In this document: piece after piece, positions 17,785 to 26,286 of the stretch | Layout of the letters: each line of letters starts with the position of its first letter | How positions within the stretch are numbered: the first letter of the stretch is position 1 | Source of the DNA: Candidatus Saccharimonadota bacterium | GTDB lineage: Bacteria > Patescibacteriota > Saccharimonadia > Saccharimonadales > Saccharimonadaceae | Direction of reading: 5' to 3' | Assembly: GCA_017540545.1 (NCBI GenBank) | Contig: JAFYAV010000001.1 | Location: forward strand, 1 to 64,000 | Length of the DNA stretch: 64,000 bases | The notes under the pieces: generated by a model | What the model was told of the DNA's origin: nothing | What the model saw: only the letters and a program-made list of their open reading frames with translations | Database searches by the model: none | Made by a program: the position numbers and the translations under genes

Positions 17785-18603
17785 TTATTTGGATAAGTAA
17801 AAATTAATTATACGCTCTTTCGCCCCCTCAAGTGGCAACCATTTAATATCTTTGTTTCTCTTAAACCAAGTTAACTGCCGTTTTGCTAAATGCCAATCGT
17901 CTAGCACAAACAACCTAATGGCCTCGTCGCGAGTAATGCTCCCGCGCATCATTTCCCAGCAAATTGGATAAATATTCGACTTCATCGCCTGGCTTTCCCA
18001 ACCATATTGCTCCACCATTCGCGCCGTCTCATCCTCAATTGACTGTATAAATAATTTATACGCTCTATCCGTGATTCTTTCGCGTAATTTTTCGCGCGGC
18101 CAATCGATTCCAAAAACTACAAAATCCGAACTCATCTCTTGTCGGTCTGAATAATTATTTTTCACAACATCATTGAATTGGTAGCCATAAATCAACGCAT
18201 CAACATAAAGCCCCGTCCCGCCCGCTACAATAGGCAAACGGCCACGCGCTCGTATTTCCGCAATCTTCTCACGCGCATACTTACAAAAATCAACCACAGT
18301 GAACCTATCATTTGGCTCCACCAAATCGATTCCCCAATGCAGCACGCCCATCATCTCATCGATGGTCGGCTTTGCCGTACCAATATCCATTCCTTTATAA
18401 ATTGCCCTTGAATCTGCCGAAATAATTTCGCAATCGCAAACCCCACGCCGAGCCAATTCTAACGCTATGTCAATTGAAAGCCCCGTCTTTCCGCTTGCGG
18501 TCGGCCCTACTATTACCAGTACCGGCCAACTTGAAACATCAAAAACAGCAGAGCCATTCCCCGCTCTACTGTTTTCTTGCTTTGTCTTATTTTTGGCGCT
18601 CAC
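17785..18603 (-). CDS. miaA: tRNA dimethylallyltransferase
   Basis: MiaA transfers the dimethylallyl group to A37 of tRNAs reading UNN codons. The P-loop GPTASGKTGLS, SADSRAIYKGMDIGTAKPT and VAGGTGLYVDALIYG are present, and the C-terminus has LAKRQLTWFKRNKDIKWL. At 272 residues it is shorter than usual (about 300 or more), with a reduced insertion domain. It starts at GTG inside the end of efp (17-nt overlap) and is last in rpsF-ssb-rpsR-efp-miaA. Confidence 0.93.
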   Translation of the reverse strand: MSAKNKTKQENSRAGNGSAVFDVSSWPVLVIVGPTASGKTGLSIDIALELARRGVCDCEIISADSRAIYKGMDIGTAKPTIDEMMGVLHWGIDLVEPNDRFTVVDFCKYAREKIAEIRARGRLPIVAGGTGLYVDALIYGYQFNDVVKNNYSDRQEMSSDFVVFGIDWPREKLRERITDRAYKLFIQSIEDETARMVEQYGWESQAMKSNIYPICWEMMRGSITRDEAIRLFVLDDWHLAKRQLTWFKRNKDIKWLPLEGAKERIINFYLSK

Positions 18604-19147
18604 GATAAGCGTAAGTCTCCGTATCGACAGAAATTACATCGCCCGTCTTGATGAAAGCAGGCACCTTTACCTCTACGCCAGTCTCGAGCTTTGCGTCTTT
18701 CTGAACGGAAGAGGTAGTATCACCCTTCACGACACTCTCGGTATAAGTAACCTCTAGCCACACATTCTTTGGCAACACCAAATTAATTGGACTATCGTTA
18801 TAAAACTGGATGTCAAAATTTTCGCCCTCTTTCATAAAATCCTTCGAATCGCCAACCATATCAGCCGAAAGCTCATACTGGTTAAAAGTCTCCGGATTCA
18901 TGAAATAGAATTTTTCACCATCATTATAGAGGTACTGTACCGTTTGGTTTGATACCTCTGCTGGTTCAATCTTTTCCTGACCCTTAAAGGTTTTTGGAAG
19001 CAACGCGCCCGTAATCAAATTTTTCACTTTGACGTTTACGATGCTACCACCCCGCCCCATCACCTTTTGCGAGTATTCCACCACTTTGTATGGCTGACCA
19101 TCCAAAGTGATAAGCGTATTTTTCTTCAAATCTGTTGGTCCATACAT
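18587..19147 (-). CDS. efp: Elongation factor P
   Basis: EF-P helps ribosomes form bonds at polyproline stretches. The 186-residue protein has the KOW-like N-domain and two OB domains (LEVTYTESVVKGDTTSS, ALLETGVEVKVPAFIKTGDVISVDTETYAYRERQ-type C-terminus). The loop that enters the peptidyl transferase centre reads KVMGRGGS with Arg32 at the tip, as in arginine-type EF-P; the lysine-type loop has KPGKG. No modification enzyme is in the window. Part of the rpsF operon. Confidence 0.96.
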   Translation of the reverse strand: MYGPTDLKKNTLITLDGQPYKVVEYSQKVMGRGGSIVNVKVKNLITGALLPKTFKGQEKIEPAEVSNQTVQYLYNDGEKFYFMNPETFNQYELSADMVGDSKDFMKEGENFDIQFYNDSPINLVLPKNVWLEVTYTESVVKGDTTSSVQKDAKLETGVEVKVPAFIKTGDVISVDTETYAYRERQK

Positions 19148-19165
19148 GCCCAGGAACCTCCAAAA

Positions 19166-19363
19166 CTATACGCTTGCTACGAATGGCATTAAAGCTAGAT
19201 GACGCGCGCGCTTCACGGCTACTGCAAGTTGACGTTGCTGCTTAGCCGAAAGACCAGTCTTGCTGATTGGCTCAATGCGGCCATACGCATCGACATAACG
19301 CTGCAAAGTCTTCACATCGCGATAATCGAAATACGTATTTGGATCATTCTTATATCTCTTCAT
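19166..19363 (-). CDS. rpsR: Ribosomal protein bS18
   Basis: A 65-residue 30S protein with [51 protein letters not shown], the bS18 core; it pairs with bS6 on the platform of the 30S subunit. It lies in the conserved rpsF-ssb-rpsR order. Confidence 0.96.
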   Translation of the reverse strand: MKRYKNDPNTYFDYRDVKTLQRYVDAYGRIEPISKTGLSAKQQRQLAVAVKRARHLALMPFVASV

Positions 19364-19382
19364 ATCTTCCTTTCTTAATTAT

Positions 19383-19838
19383 CTAAAATGGGATTTCGCT
19401 TAAATCGATTGGTTCATCCGAAATGTCGTCTGGCGCAACATCTTGCGCTTCATTAGAGCCAGTGCTGCTCTTGCTGCTACCAGAATAATTACCGCCGTCA
19501 CTATTACCACCGCCAATGAAGTTGAAATCTTCAACTACAATTTCGACACGGGAGCGCTTTTGGCCTTCTTTATCTTCCCAACTACGCTGCTCAATGCGGC
19601 CGGATACCAAAATCCCACTACCTTTCTTAGCATATTGCGCGATAATCTCCCCGGATCTCCCCCAAGCTGAACAATCTATAAAGGAAACTTGTTCTTTATT
19701 CCCGCCCGAACCATCTTTATAATTACGGTTTACCGCCACCGTGAAACCACAGACCTGGGTACCACTTGGCGTCGTGCGCAACTCTGGGTCGCGCGTCATG
19801 TTCCCTACGATAATTGCTTTGCTAAATCCCCGCGCCAT
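19383..19838 (-). CDS. ssb: Single-stranded DNA-binding protein
   Basis: A 151-residue SSB: an OB fold (residues 1-110, with IIVGNMTRDPELRTTPSGTQVCGFTVAVNR and RIEQRSWEDKEGQKR), a Ser/Gly-rich linker and the acidic protein-interaction tip ending DLSEIPF. It protects single-stranded DNA and recruits repair proteins through the tip. It starts a few bases after the rpsF stop. Confidence 0.97.
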   Translation of the reverse strand: MARGFSKAIIVGNMTRDPELRTTPSGTQVCGFTVAVNRNYKDGSGGNKEQVSFIDCSAWGRSGEIIAQYAKKGSGILVSGRIEQRSWEDKEGQKRSRVEIVVEDFNFIGGGNSDGGNYSGSSKSSTGSNEAQDVAPDDISDEPIDLSEIPF

Positions 19839-19841
19839 ATG

Positions 19842-20192
19842 TTATTCCTCCTCTTTTGATTCTTCTTGAACTTTGCGTTCTTGGCGTTTTGCCAACATCT
19901 TTTCACGACGTGGATCCTTCGCAACTAGCAAATAGCGAATTACTTCATCGGTAATATTAAGTACCGAAGAAATCTTCGCCGGTGCGGCTGCTGGGAGCTC
20001 CAACTCGTAATAGTAATAGATCGCAAAATCTTGGCCTTTAATCTGGTAAGCAAGCTTTTTCTTGCCTTCATTGGCTTCCTTGGTGATTTTGCCACCGTTC
20101 GCCTCGATCAAAGCCTTGATCTTGTCGGTCGCCGGCTCAAGATTCATCTCTAAATCAGGGTGAATGAGCGCGGTTAACTCGTATTCTCGCAT
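19842..20192 (-). CDS. rpsF: Ribosomal protein bS6
   Basis: A 116-residue 30S protein: MREYELTALIHPDLE, KKKLAYQIKGQDFAIYYYYELELP, and a charged C-terminal tail (EERKVQEESKEEE type). First gene of rpsF-ssb-rpsR-efp-miaA. The leader between promoter and start has an 8-bp inverted repeat AGCAAGAG/CTCTTGCT (20212-20219, 20241-20248), a possible site for bS6:bS18 autoregulation, though the known motif was not confirmed. GGAG precedes the ATG. Confidence 0.96.
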   Translation of the reverse strand: MREYELTALIHPDLEMNLEPATDKIKALIEANGGKITKEANEGKKKLAYQIKGQDFAIYYYYELELPAAAPAKISSVLNITDEVIRYLLVAKDPRREKMLAKRQERKVQEESKEEE

Positions 20193-20265
20193 AGAACACT
20201 CCTTTGGTTAAAGCAAGAGCGCAATGTTTTCTTTACTAGCCTCTTGCTGAGTTAATATTGAGCAC

Positions 20266-20294
20266 ATTATACCATATGCCACCCCTGTTAGCAA
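20266..20294 (-). promoter_or_regulatory. rpsF operon promoter
   Basis: TTGCTA (20289-20294), 17-bp spacer, TATAAT (20266-20271) on the minus strand; leader of about 70 nt. Confidence 0.75.
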
Positions 20295-20300
20295 GCCATT

Positions 20301-20330
20301 TAAAAAGCCCCCGGGTTTGCGCCCGGGGCC
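20301..20330 (-). terminator. pcrA/small-ORF terminator
   Basis: CCCCGGG-CGCAAA-CCCGGGG followed by CTTTTTA on the minus strand, after the small ORF downstream of pcrA. Confidence 0.75.
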
Positions 20331-20362
20331 GGTTGATTCTTTTTGTCTTTCAGCTTAATTGG

Positions 20363-20539
20363 TCAGGACGGGAAATCCTCCTCATCGTTCTCGTCATCCG
20401 CGAAGCAGTCCTCCATGTCAGGATACTTCTCCACGAAAGCGCCGATGTGATCATCGAACTCGTTTTTCAGATCATAGGCGTGATCCAGCAGCGCGTCCGC
20501 TTCCTCGCTGAGGCCATATTCAAATAAATAAGTCAACAC
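20363..20539 (-). CDS. Small acidic protein coupled to pcrA
   Basis: A 58-codon frame starting at GTG 20539, which shares its G with the pcrA stop (TAGTG), the same coupling seen at 8876. The product is acidic, with one helical stretch (LSEEADALLDHAYDLKNEF) and a run of Asp/Glu at the end (DDENDEEDFPS). Codons such as repeated CTG and GAG make it richer in GC than its neighbours. A terminator follows 33 nt later. No family recognised; it could be a helicase partner or an acquired piece. Confidence 0.5.
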   Translation of the reverse strand: MLTYLFEYGLSEEADALLDHAYDLKNEFDDHIGAFVEKYPDMEDCFADDENDEEDFPS

Positions 20540-22560
20540 TACTCGTATACTGGCAAATCTGGCGGGAACGGATCGTAGCCATCTTCGCCATAATCTTCCG
20601 GCGCGAAGCTACGTTTGCTTGGTTTTCGCGTCCATAAACCATCCGAACCACCATCAAAATCATCTTCACCATAGTCATCATCCGTAAAACCATCACCGTC
20701 CAAATCGTGACTACCATATGGATTAAAACCCAAATCTTGCAAAAATCGCGACGGGAAATTATAATTCCGCCCGCCATAAGTAAACCTCGACTGCGCATAG
20801 GTCAAGAATAGTTCTTGCATTGCTCGCGTCATGCCCACGTAAGCCAAACGGCGCTCTTCTTCAACATCTTCTGCCGATTCATCCATCGAACGTACGTGCG
20901 GCAATAAACCTTCTTCCATGCCGACCAAGAATACAATCGGAAATTCCAAACCTTTCGCCGCATGTAAAGTCATCAACGTCACCGCATCCTTCCCTGCTTC
21001 TTCGTCCGCCGACGACATCAGGGCCGCATCGGCCAAAAATTCATCTAAAGTCGCATACGCGCCAGCTTCGCCAATCAAAACCGTCAAGTTCTCATTTCGC
21101 TCTTCGGCCTTCAACTTGTCGCCATCGTTTAAATACCCTCTATAATCTATCCGCCGCAACAAATCCTCGATAATATCCGCCGGATTCATTCCATCGGCAT
21201 TCTTCTTTCGTAGCGCCTCTAATGTATCTGCAAATTTCAAATATGCCTTCGCCGCCTTCCCTGCCAAACCATCAATATCCCCTTCCAAAATCTTCTGCAC
21301 CGACTTCTCGCCAATCCCCCGCGCCGGCACATTCACTACTCTCGTAAAAGCAATAATGTCACGCGGATTCACAATCAAATGCAGATATGCCACAATGTCT
21401 CGAATTTCCTTACGATCATAAAAGCGTACCCCGCCGACTAACTTATATGGAATCCGATATTCCATAAACGCTTTTTCAAAAGCTTGTGATTGCGCGTTTG
21501 TTCTATATAGTATCGCAAAATCATTCAGAGGCCGCCCACTCTTTTTTATCATTCCTGCTACATAGCGCGCCTCATCCTGTTCGTCGCGCGCACCATGTAT
21601 CTCTACCGGCGCACCTTTTCCAATCTCCGTAAATAACTCTTTGTCACTCCTCTGCGTATTCTTCGTAATCACTTTCTGCGCCGCATCAAGAATATTCTGC
21701 GTCGACCGATAGTTTTGCTCTAGCTTAATTACTTTCGCCCCCGGAAAATCCCGTTCAAAATTCAGAATATTCGTAAAATCTGCGCCACGCCACGAATAAA
21801 TCGATTGCCAGTCATCGCCCACGCAGCAAATATTCATCTGATCATTCACGAGTAACTTTACAATCTCGTACTGAATATGGTTTGTATCCTGATACTCATC
21901 AATCAGAATATGCTGAAATTTTCGACACCACTTAGCTCGAATGTCTGTACGCTGACACAATAACTTCGCTACATATAGAAGCAAGTCGTCAAAATCCACC
22001 GCGTCCGCTTTCATGCGCATATCTTCGTAACGCTCATAGACTTCCGCAATCTGCTTCTGATTCGGGTAAAACGCCTTCGCCAACATTTCTTCTGGACCTT
22101 CCCCCTCATTCTTCGCCTTCGAAATCGCCGCCTCACATGCACGCGGTTTAAGATTCTTGTCATTAATATGCAGCTCTTTCATCGCTCGCTTTATCAAAGC
22201 CAATCGGTCATCCGTATCGTAAATCACAAAGCTCTTCGATAGCCCTACATTCTCGGCCTCAATCCGCAAAATCTTCACACAAATCGAGTGGAAAGTTCCC
22301 ATCCATGGCATAAAACTGAAACTATTATCCATGTCGAGCAACCGCGCCAAACGCTCCCGCATCTCACGCGCGGCTTTATTAGTAAAAGTCAGAGCCAAAA
22401 TCTCGTATGGAGCCACTCCATTCGCAATCAAATTCGCAATTCGATGCGTCAAAGTCTTCGTTTTTCCCGAGCCAGCCCCCGCCAAAATCAACACTGGCCC
22501 AGACAAAGTCTCGACAGCCTCTTTTTGCGCGGTATTTAGCCCCTCCATTATTTTCAGCAT
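20539..22560 (-). CDS. pcrA: UvrD/PcrA-type 3'-5' DNA helicase
   Basis: A 673-residue superfamily 1A helicase acting in repair and replication. Motifs in order: LNTAQKEAVE (Q motif), ILAGAGSGKTKTL (Walker A), LTFTNKAAREMRERL, DFDDLL, IDEYQDTNHIQYE (Walker B), VGDDWQSIYSWRGAD, LEQNYRST, VTLMTLHAAKGLEFPIVFLVG and RRLAYVGMTRA. The C-terminal tail is acidic and lacks a long Tudor-like extension. TAAAAT is 6 bp before the ATG. Confidence 0.96.
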   Translation of the reverse strand: MLKIMEGLNTAQKEAVETLSGPVLILAGAGSGKTKTLTHRIANLIANGVAPYEILALTFTNKAAREMRERLARLLDMDNSFSFMPWMGTFHSICVKILRIEAENVGLSKSFVIYDTDDRLALIKRAMKELHINDKNLKPRACEAAISKAKNEGEGPEEMLAKAFYPNQKQIAEVYERYEDMRMKADAVDFDDLLLYVAKLLCQRTDIRAKWCRKFQHILIDEYQDTNHIQYEIVKLLVNDQMNICCVGDDWQSIYSWRGADFTNILNFERDFPGAKVIKLEQNYRSTQNILDAAQKVITKNTQRSDKELFTEIGKGAPVEIHGARDEQDEARYVAGMIKKSGRPLNDFAILYRTNAQSQAFEKAFMEYRIPYKLVGGVRFYDRKEIRDIVAYLHLIVNPRDIIAFTRVVNVPARGIGEKSVQKILEGDIDGLAGKAAKAYLKFADTLEALRKKNADGMNPADIIEDLLRRIDYRGYLNDGDKLKAEERNENLTVLIGEAGAYATLDEFLADAALMSSADEEAGKDAVTLMTLHAAKGLEFPIVFLVGMEEGLLPHVRSMDESAEDVEEERRLAYVGMTRAMQELFLTYAQSRFTYGGRNYNFPSRFLQDLGFNPYGSHDLDGDGFTDDDYGEDDFDGGSDGLWTRKPSKRSFAPEDYGEDGYDPFPPDLPVYE

Positions 22561-22586
22561 GTATCCATTTTACCCCAAATCTCATC

Positions 22587-22613
22587 AAAAAGCGCCCCTC
22601 TCGGGGGCGCTTT
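22587..22613 (-). terminator. Terminator after the 22619-23431 gene
   Basis: AGCGCCCC-CGAGA-GGGGCGCT followed by TTTT on the minus strand. Confidence 0.8.
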
Positions 22614-22618
22614 CCGCG

Positions 22619-23431
22619 TCATTCCTCGGCTGAGTCTAAACCTTCAAGTTTAGTTAGCAGTTCGTAATCCATCCACTCCTGACCGCCGTCTTTCTTTATG
22701 ACTAAAACTCTCCTAGTCCCTCCAGCTGGGCTTGTCGACATTACGCCGGCTACATTCTCGTAGCCTTCAACGTTTTTCGTCAGCAACGCTGAAGCCTTCA
22801 TATTCGAATCGCCCGGCGTCAATATTAACCAGCCCATCGTACCGTCGCTCTTAACTAGAGCAAAATTATAGCCGTTAAATGCATGCCCGAACGAAACCCC
22901 ATACATTGCCACTACACCATCAATATCGATCTTATATCCATCAAAAGTTACCTTATAATCCTCCTGCACCATATCGGTCGGACCAGCACTGAAACCTTCA
23001 ATGTCATCCTCGGTAATCGTATACTTGCCACGAACTCCCGGCAATTTATTCTGATCATAATCAGACACGCGCATCAGAAATGGCCAATCATTATCTTTCT
23101 CTGTTTCGGTAGTCGGCGACAAATATACTTCCCCCTTCTTCGTCACGTATAACACGCCAAAATAGTCTCTGATAGCAAAACCCTTCATATCCGAATCGGA
23201 TACATTATTATTTTTCCCATCATCAATCTTGCTCTCATTGCACTTCAAGCTACTATCCGGCTTCTTAACCAACTCTTTATCAATTACTACGAAACTCAAA
23301 GCTCCAATCGCAACCAACGCGAACACCACAGTTGCTGCAATCCACCCAGTCGGCTTCCGCCTCTCCAAAGGAACTGGCACCGCCTCTTTAACTACCGGAC
23401 GCTCTTCAAATTCACCCACCTTTTTTGTCAT
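22619..23431 (-). CDS. Single-pass membrane-anchored protein, paralogue of the next gene
   Basis: A 270-residue protein: a basic/proline cytoplasmic N-terminus (~30 residues), one membrane helix (WIAATVVFALVAIGALSFVVI) and a beta-rich outer domain. Segments such as FGVLYVTKKGEVYLSP, KYTITEDDIEGFSAG and FDGYKIDIDGVVAM line up with the neighbouring 250-residue protein (KYIVTKDGSLYFEP, FTFEQDDIGYEVSG, TIDGYKLNVSNVQ), so the two are tandem paralogues. Function not recognised. Confidence 0.65.
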   Translation of the reverse strand: MTKKVGEFEERPVVKEAVPVPLERRKPTGWIAATVVFALVAIGALSFVVIDKELVKKPDSSLKCNESKIDDGKNNNVSDSDMKGFAIRDYFGVLYVTKKGEVYLSPTTETEKDNDWPFLMRVSDYDQNKLPGVRGKYTITEDDIEGFSAGPTDMVQEDYKVTFDGYKIDIDGVVAMYGVSFGHAFNGYNFALVKSDGTMGWLILTPGDSNMKASALLTKNVEGYENVAGVMSTSPAGGTRRVLVIKKDGGQEWMDYELLTKLEGLDSAEE

Positions 23432-23449
23432 ACAACCTTTCCCTCTCCT

Positions 23450-24190
23450 TTATTCAAGTACTTTATCATCAAGCTTTTTCGAGCCGCCATCGCGGAAATA
23501 AACTACGGCATACCTATAGCTCCAAGCATAAGCTGTTCCCACGCTCGCGACATTCTTCTCAACGTTCTTCTCAAGAACCAGTTCCACATTTTCGCCAAAT
23601 TCGTCCTTAGTCTTCAAAATACTCAAATTCCCGTCCTTATCAATAATCGCGAGAAGGATGCCAACTTTTTGCTGACCGTGACCTATTTCTATCACAGACT
23701 GCACATTACTCACATTCAGTTTATAGCCATCAATGGTAACAGGAGTATCAAGGGCACCGCTAACTTCATAACCGATATCGTCTTGTTCAAATGTAAACTT
23801 GCCCTTCGTACCAGTCTCATCATTTACTAGATATGACGTCTTTACGGTACTTTCTTCCGACCAGCTAATCTCGCTATTCGGCTCAAAATAAAGACTTCCA
23901 TCCTTGGTTACGATATATTTTCCATAATCAATATATGTGCCAATCGGACTAGTATCATATACGAACCCAATATTCTCGGTTGCAGTCTTTTCGTTGCCAG
24001 CAGTAACGCACTTATTCGTTCCATTATCAGAGTCGTGCGCCAGGACAGTCTTGTCTAGTATCAAATAAGTTCCTAAACCAAGCGTCATTATCGCTAACGC
24101 AACACAAGCTATCTTCAAACCACCGCAACCGCTCGAACTCTCTACCGACTTCTCAATAGCCGACGTCACGGTTTGCTGTTCTTTCCCCAT
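23450..24190 (-). CDS. Single-pass membrane-anchored protein, tandem paralogue
   Basis: A 246-residue protein with a short cytoplasmic part, a membrane helix (IACVALAIMTLGLGTYLIL) and an outer domain related to the 22619-23431 product. The ATG at 24190 is chosen because GGAGGG lies 5 nt upstream; an in-frame ATG at 24202 lies before that site. The intervening 18 nt suggest cotranscription with its paralogue. Function not recognised. Confidence 0.65.
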   Translation of the reverse strand: MGKEQQTVTSAIEKSVESSSGCGGLKIACVALAIMTLGLGTYLILDKTVLAHDSDNGTNKCVTAGNEKTATENIGFVYDTSPIGTYIDYGKYIVTKDGSLYFEPNSEISWSEESTVKTSYLVNDETGTKGKFTFEQDDIGYEVSGALDTPVTIDGYKLNVSNVQSVIEIGHGQQKVGILLAIIDKDGNLSILKTKDEFGENVELVLEKNVEKNVASVGTAYAWSYRYAVVYFRDGGSKKLDDKVLE

Positions 24191-24258
24191 TTTTCCCTCC
24201 ATAATTACTACTTATCAAAATAATACCACACCATTTCACAGCCGCCCATTAGCATAAT

Positions 24259-24296
24259 CAAAAAGGCAAAATCCCCCACACGAATGAGGGATTTTA
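24259..24296 (-). terminator. thrS terminator
   Basis: AAAATCCC / GGGATTTT imperfect stem-loop followed by CCTTTTTG on the minus strand, shortly after the thrS stop. Confidence 0.65.
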
Positions 24297-24322
24297 ACTA
24301 TTATCAAACGACTCTTTGCTAA

Positions 24323-26095
24323 TTAAAAGCTTTTTTCAATATTTTCGACTAAATATTTTTTCAAATCTTTCAAGTCAATCTTGGCTTCGTTGCCATCTTC
24401 CGTCCAACGTACCGAAACCTGTTCCGCCTCGGCATCTTTAGGGCCGACAATCAAGACGAACGGAATCTTCATCTTTGTAGCTTCTCGAATCTTTTTACCA
24501 AGGCTCTCATTGCGATCGTCTACGGTGTAACGTATTTTATAATCTCTATCGAAGAAGTGAGTTCGAACTAGCTTCAACTCTTCCTCTACTTTCTTTACGT
24601 AATCCGCAACATCGTCATTGAGCGTCAGGATGCGCATCTGCTCTGGCGCACACCAACACGGGAACCAGCCAGCCGTATGCTCAATATATACACTCAAGAA
24701 GCGCTCAATTGAGCCCAATAGTGCGCAATGAATCATGATCGGCGTCTTTTTCGAGCCATCTTCTGCAGTATATTCAAGACCAAAACGCGTTGGCATCGCA
24801 TAATCCAACTGGACCGTCGCCAACTGCCACTCGCGCCCTAAGGCATCCACGGCCATAAAGTCCATCTTCGGACCATACATTGCAGCCTCGCCCTCGCCAA
24901 TCGAATAATCCATCTCAAACTTTTCGGCCATTTCTTTGATGGAATTCTGCGCCTTCTCCCACATTTCCGGCGTACCAATATAACCATCGCCGTCGTCGCG
25001 GAACGATAGGCGCAATTTTAGTTGCATATCTATATGTTTGTACAAATCCTTCGCTGACTCAATCAATTCGCCGAAGATATCGCCAACCTGCTCCTCCGTA
25101 CAAAATACATGCGAATCATCCTGCGTAATTGCGCGTACGCGGCTCAAACCGCCCAATTCGCCTTTGCGCTCATCGCGATACACCATCGTCGTCTCAAGAA
25201 ATTTAACTGGCAATTCTTTATATGAACGCGGCACGCTTGCAAAAATCTGACTATGATGCGGACAATTTACTGGCTTCAAAGCTAGCTCATCGCCGCTCTC
25301 AGAACTCGTAAAACGTAACATTTCTGGGAACTTCTCAAAGTGGCCGGAGGTCTTGTATAAATCAATATTTGCAATATGTGGAATACATACCTTCTGGTAG
25401 CCACAACGCTCACGGTAGCTATTCGCCAAAGCTGCTACCATATCGCGAAGCACTGTGCCGCGCGGCGTAAATAGCGGCAAACCAGCACCGACTAATTCAG
25501 AGTAGCAGAATAACCCTAGCTCTTTGCCAAGCTTACGATGATCGCGTTTCTTCGCTTCCTCTTGTCGTTTAAGATAATCGTTCAACTCTGCCTCAGTGTC
25601 AAAAGCTAAACCATAGATGCGCGTCAACATCTCGCGTTTTTCATCGCCCCGCCAATACGCGCCCGCAACCTTATCGAGCTTAAAGACGCCCACTTCGCTC
25701 GTATTATCGACATGCGGACCACGACACAAATCTTCGAAATCGCCCAATTTATAGAAGGAAATTGTCTCTTCTTCCGGCAAATCGTTGATTAGCTCTTCTT
25801 TATATTTCTGCTTGTTATCCCTCGCCCACTTCAGTGCTTCCGCGCGAGTTTTTTCACTACGCTCAATCGGTAACTTCTGCGCAATAATCTTACGCATTTC
25901 CTTTTCAATCTTCTTAAAATCGTCTTCCGACACTTTTACGCCACCAAAATCAATGTCATAATAAAAACCATTATCAATTGCCGGGCCAATCCCAAATTGA
26001 ATTGTTGTTGTGCCAGCATACAAATTCTTTACCGCTGCAGCCATAATATGGCTAAGCGAATGACGCATTTTTTCTATCGATTGTATATCTGACAT
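24323..26095 (-). CDS. thrS: Threonyl-tRNA synthetase lacking the TGS domain
   Basis: Class II synthetase charging tRNA-Thr, 590 residues. It begins directly in the editing domain (MRHSLSHIMAAAVKNLY, then DLCRGPHVDNTSE); the N-terminal TGS domain of the usual ~640-residue enzyme is missing. Catalytic motifs: TTMVYRDERKGELGGLSRVRAITQDDSHVF, zinc ligands Cys in KPVNCPHH, His in DDSHVF and His in MIHCALLGS, followed by SIERFLSVYIEHTAGWFPCW and a C-terminal anticodon-binding domain. The family-typical IHRA is IHCA here. TATAAT lies ~40 nt upstream. Confidence 0.96.
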   Translation of the reverse strand: MSDIQSIEKMRHSLSHIMAAAVKNLYAGTTTIQFGIGPAIDNGFYYDIDFGGVKVSEDDFKKIEKEMRKIIAQKLPIERSEKTRAEALKWARDNKQKYKEELINDLPEEETISFYKLGDFEDLCRGPHVDNTSEVGVFKLDKVAGAYWRGDEKREMLTRIYGLAFDTEAELNDYLKRQEEAKKRDHRKLGKELGLFCYSELVGAGLPLFTPRGTVLRDMVAALANSYRERCGYQKVCIPHIANIDLYKTSGHFEKFPEMLRFTSSESGDELALKPVNCPHHSQIFASVPRSYKELPVKFLETTMVYRDERKGELGGLSRVRAITQDDSHVFCTEEQVGDIFGELIESAKDLYKHIDMQLKLRLSFRDDGDGYIGTPEMWEKAQNSIKEMAEKFEMDYSIGEGEAAMYGPKMDFMAVDALGREWQLATVQLDYAMPTRFGLEYTAEDGSKKTPIMIHCALLGSIERFLSVYIEHTAGWFPCWCAPEQMRILTLNDDVADYVKKVEEELKLVRTHFFDRDYKIRYTVDDRNESLGKKIREATKMKIPFVLIVGPKDAEAEQVSVRWTEDGNEAKIDLKDLKKYLVENIEKSF

Positions 26096-26286
26096 CGCTG
26101 CCCTTTCTTTTAGTTATTTATATCTGTTATTATACTATATTTTCCCCACATCGCCCAGATTACATACCGACCACCTTTACTACCCAAAGACATATAACGC
26201 AATATGATTGACAAATTCGCAATTACATGCAAAAATATTACAAATTCGGAACAAGTACATTTACATTTTTCCTAGGAGGTTCCCAC

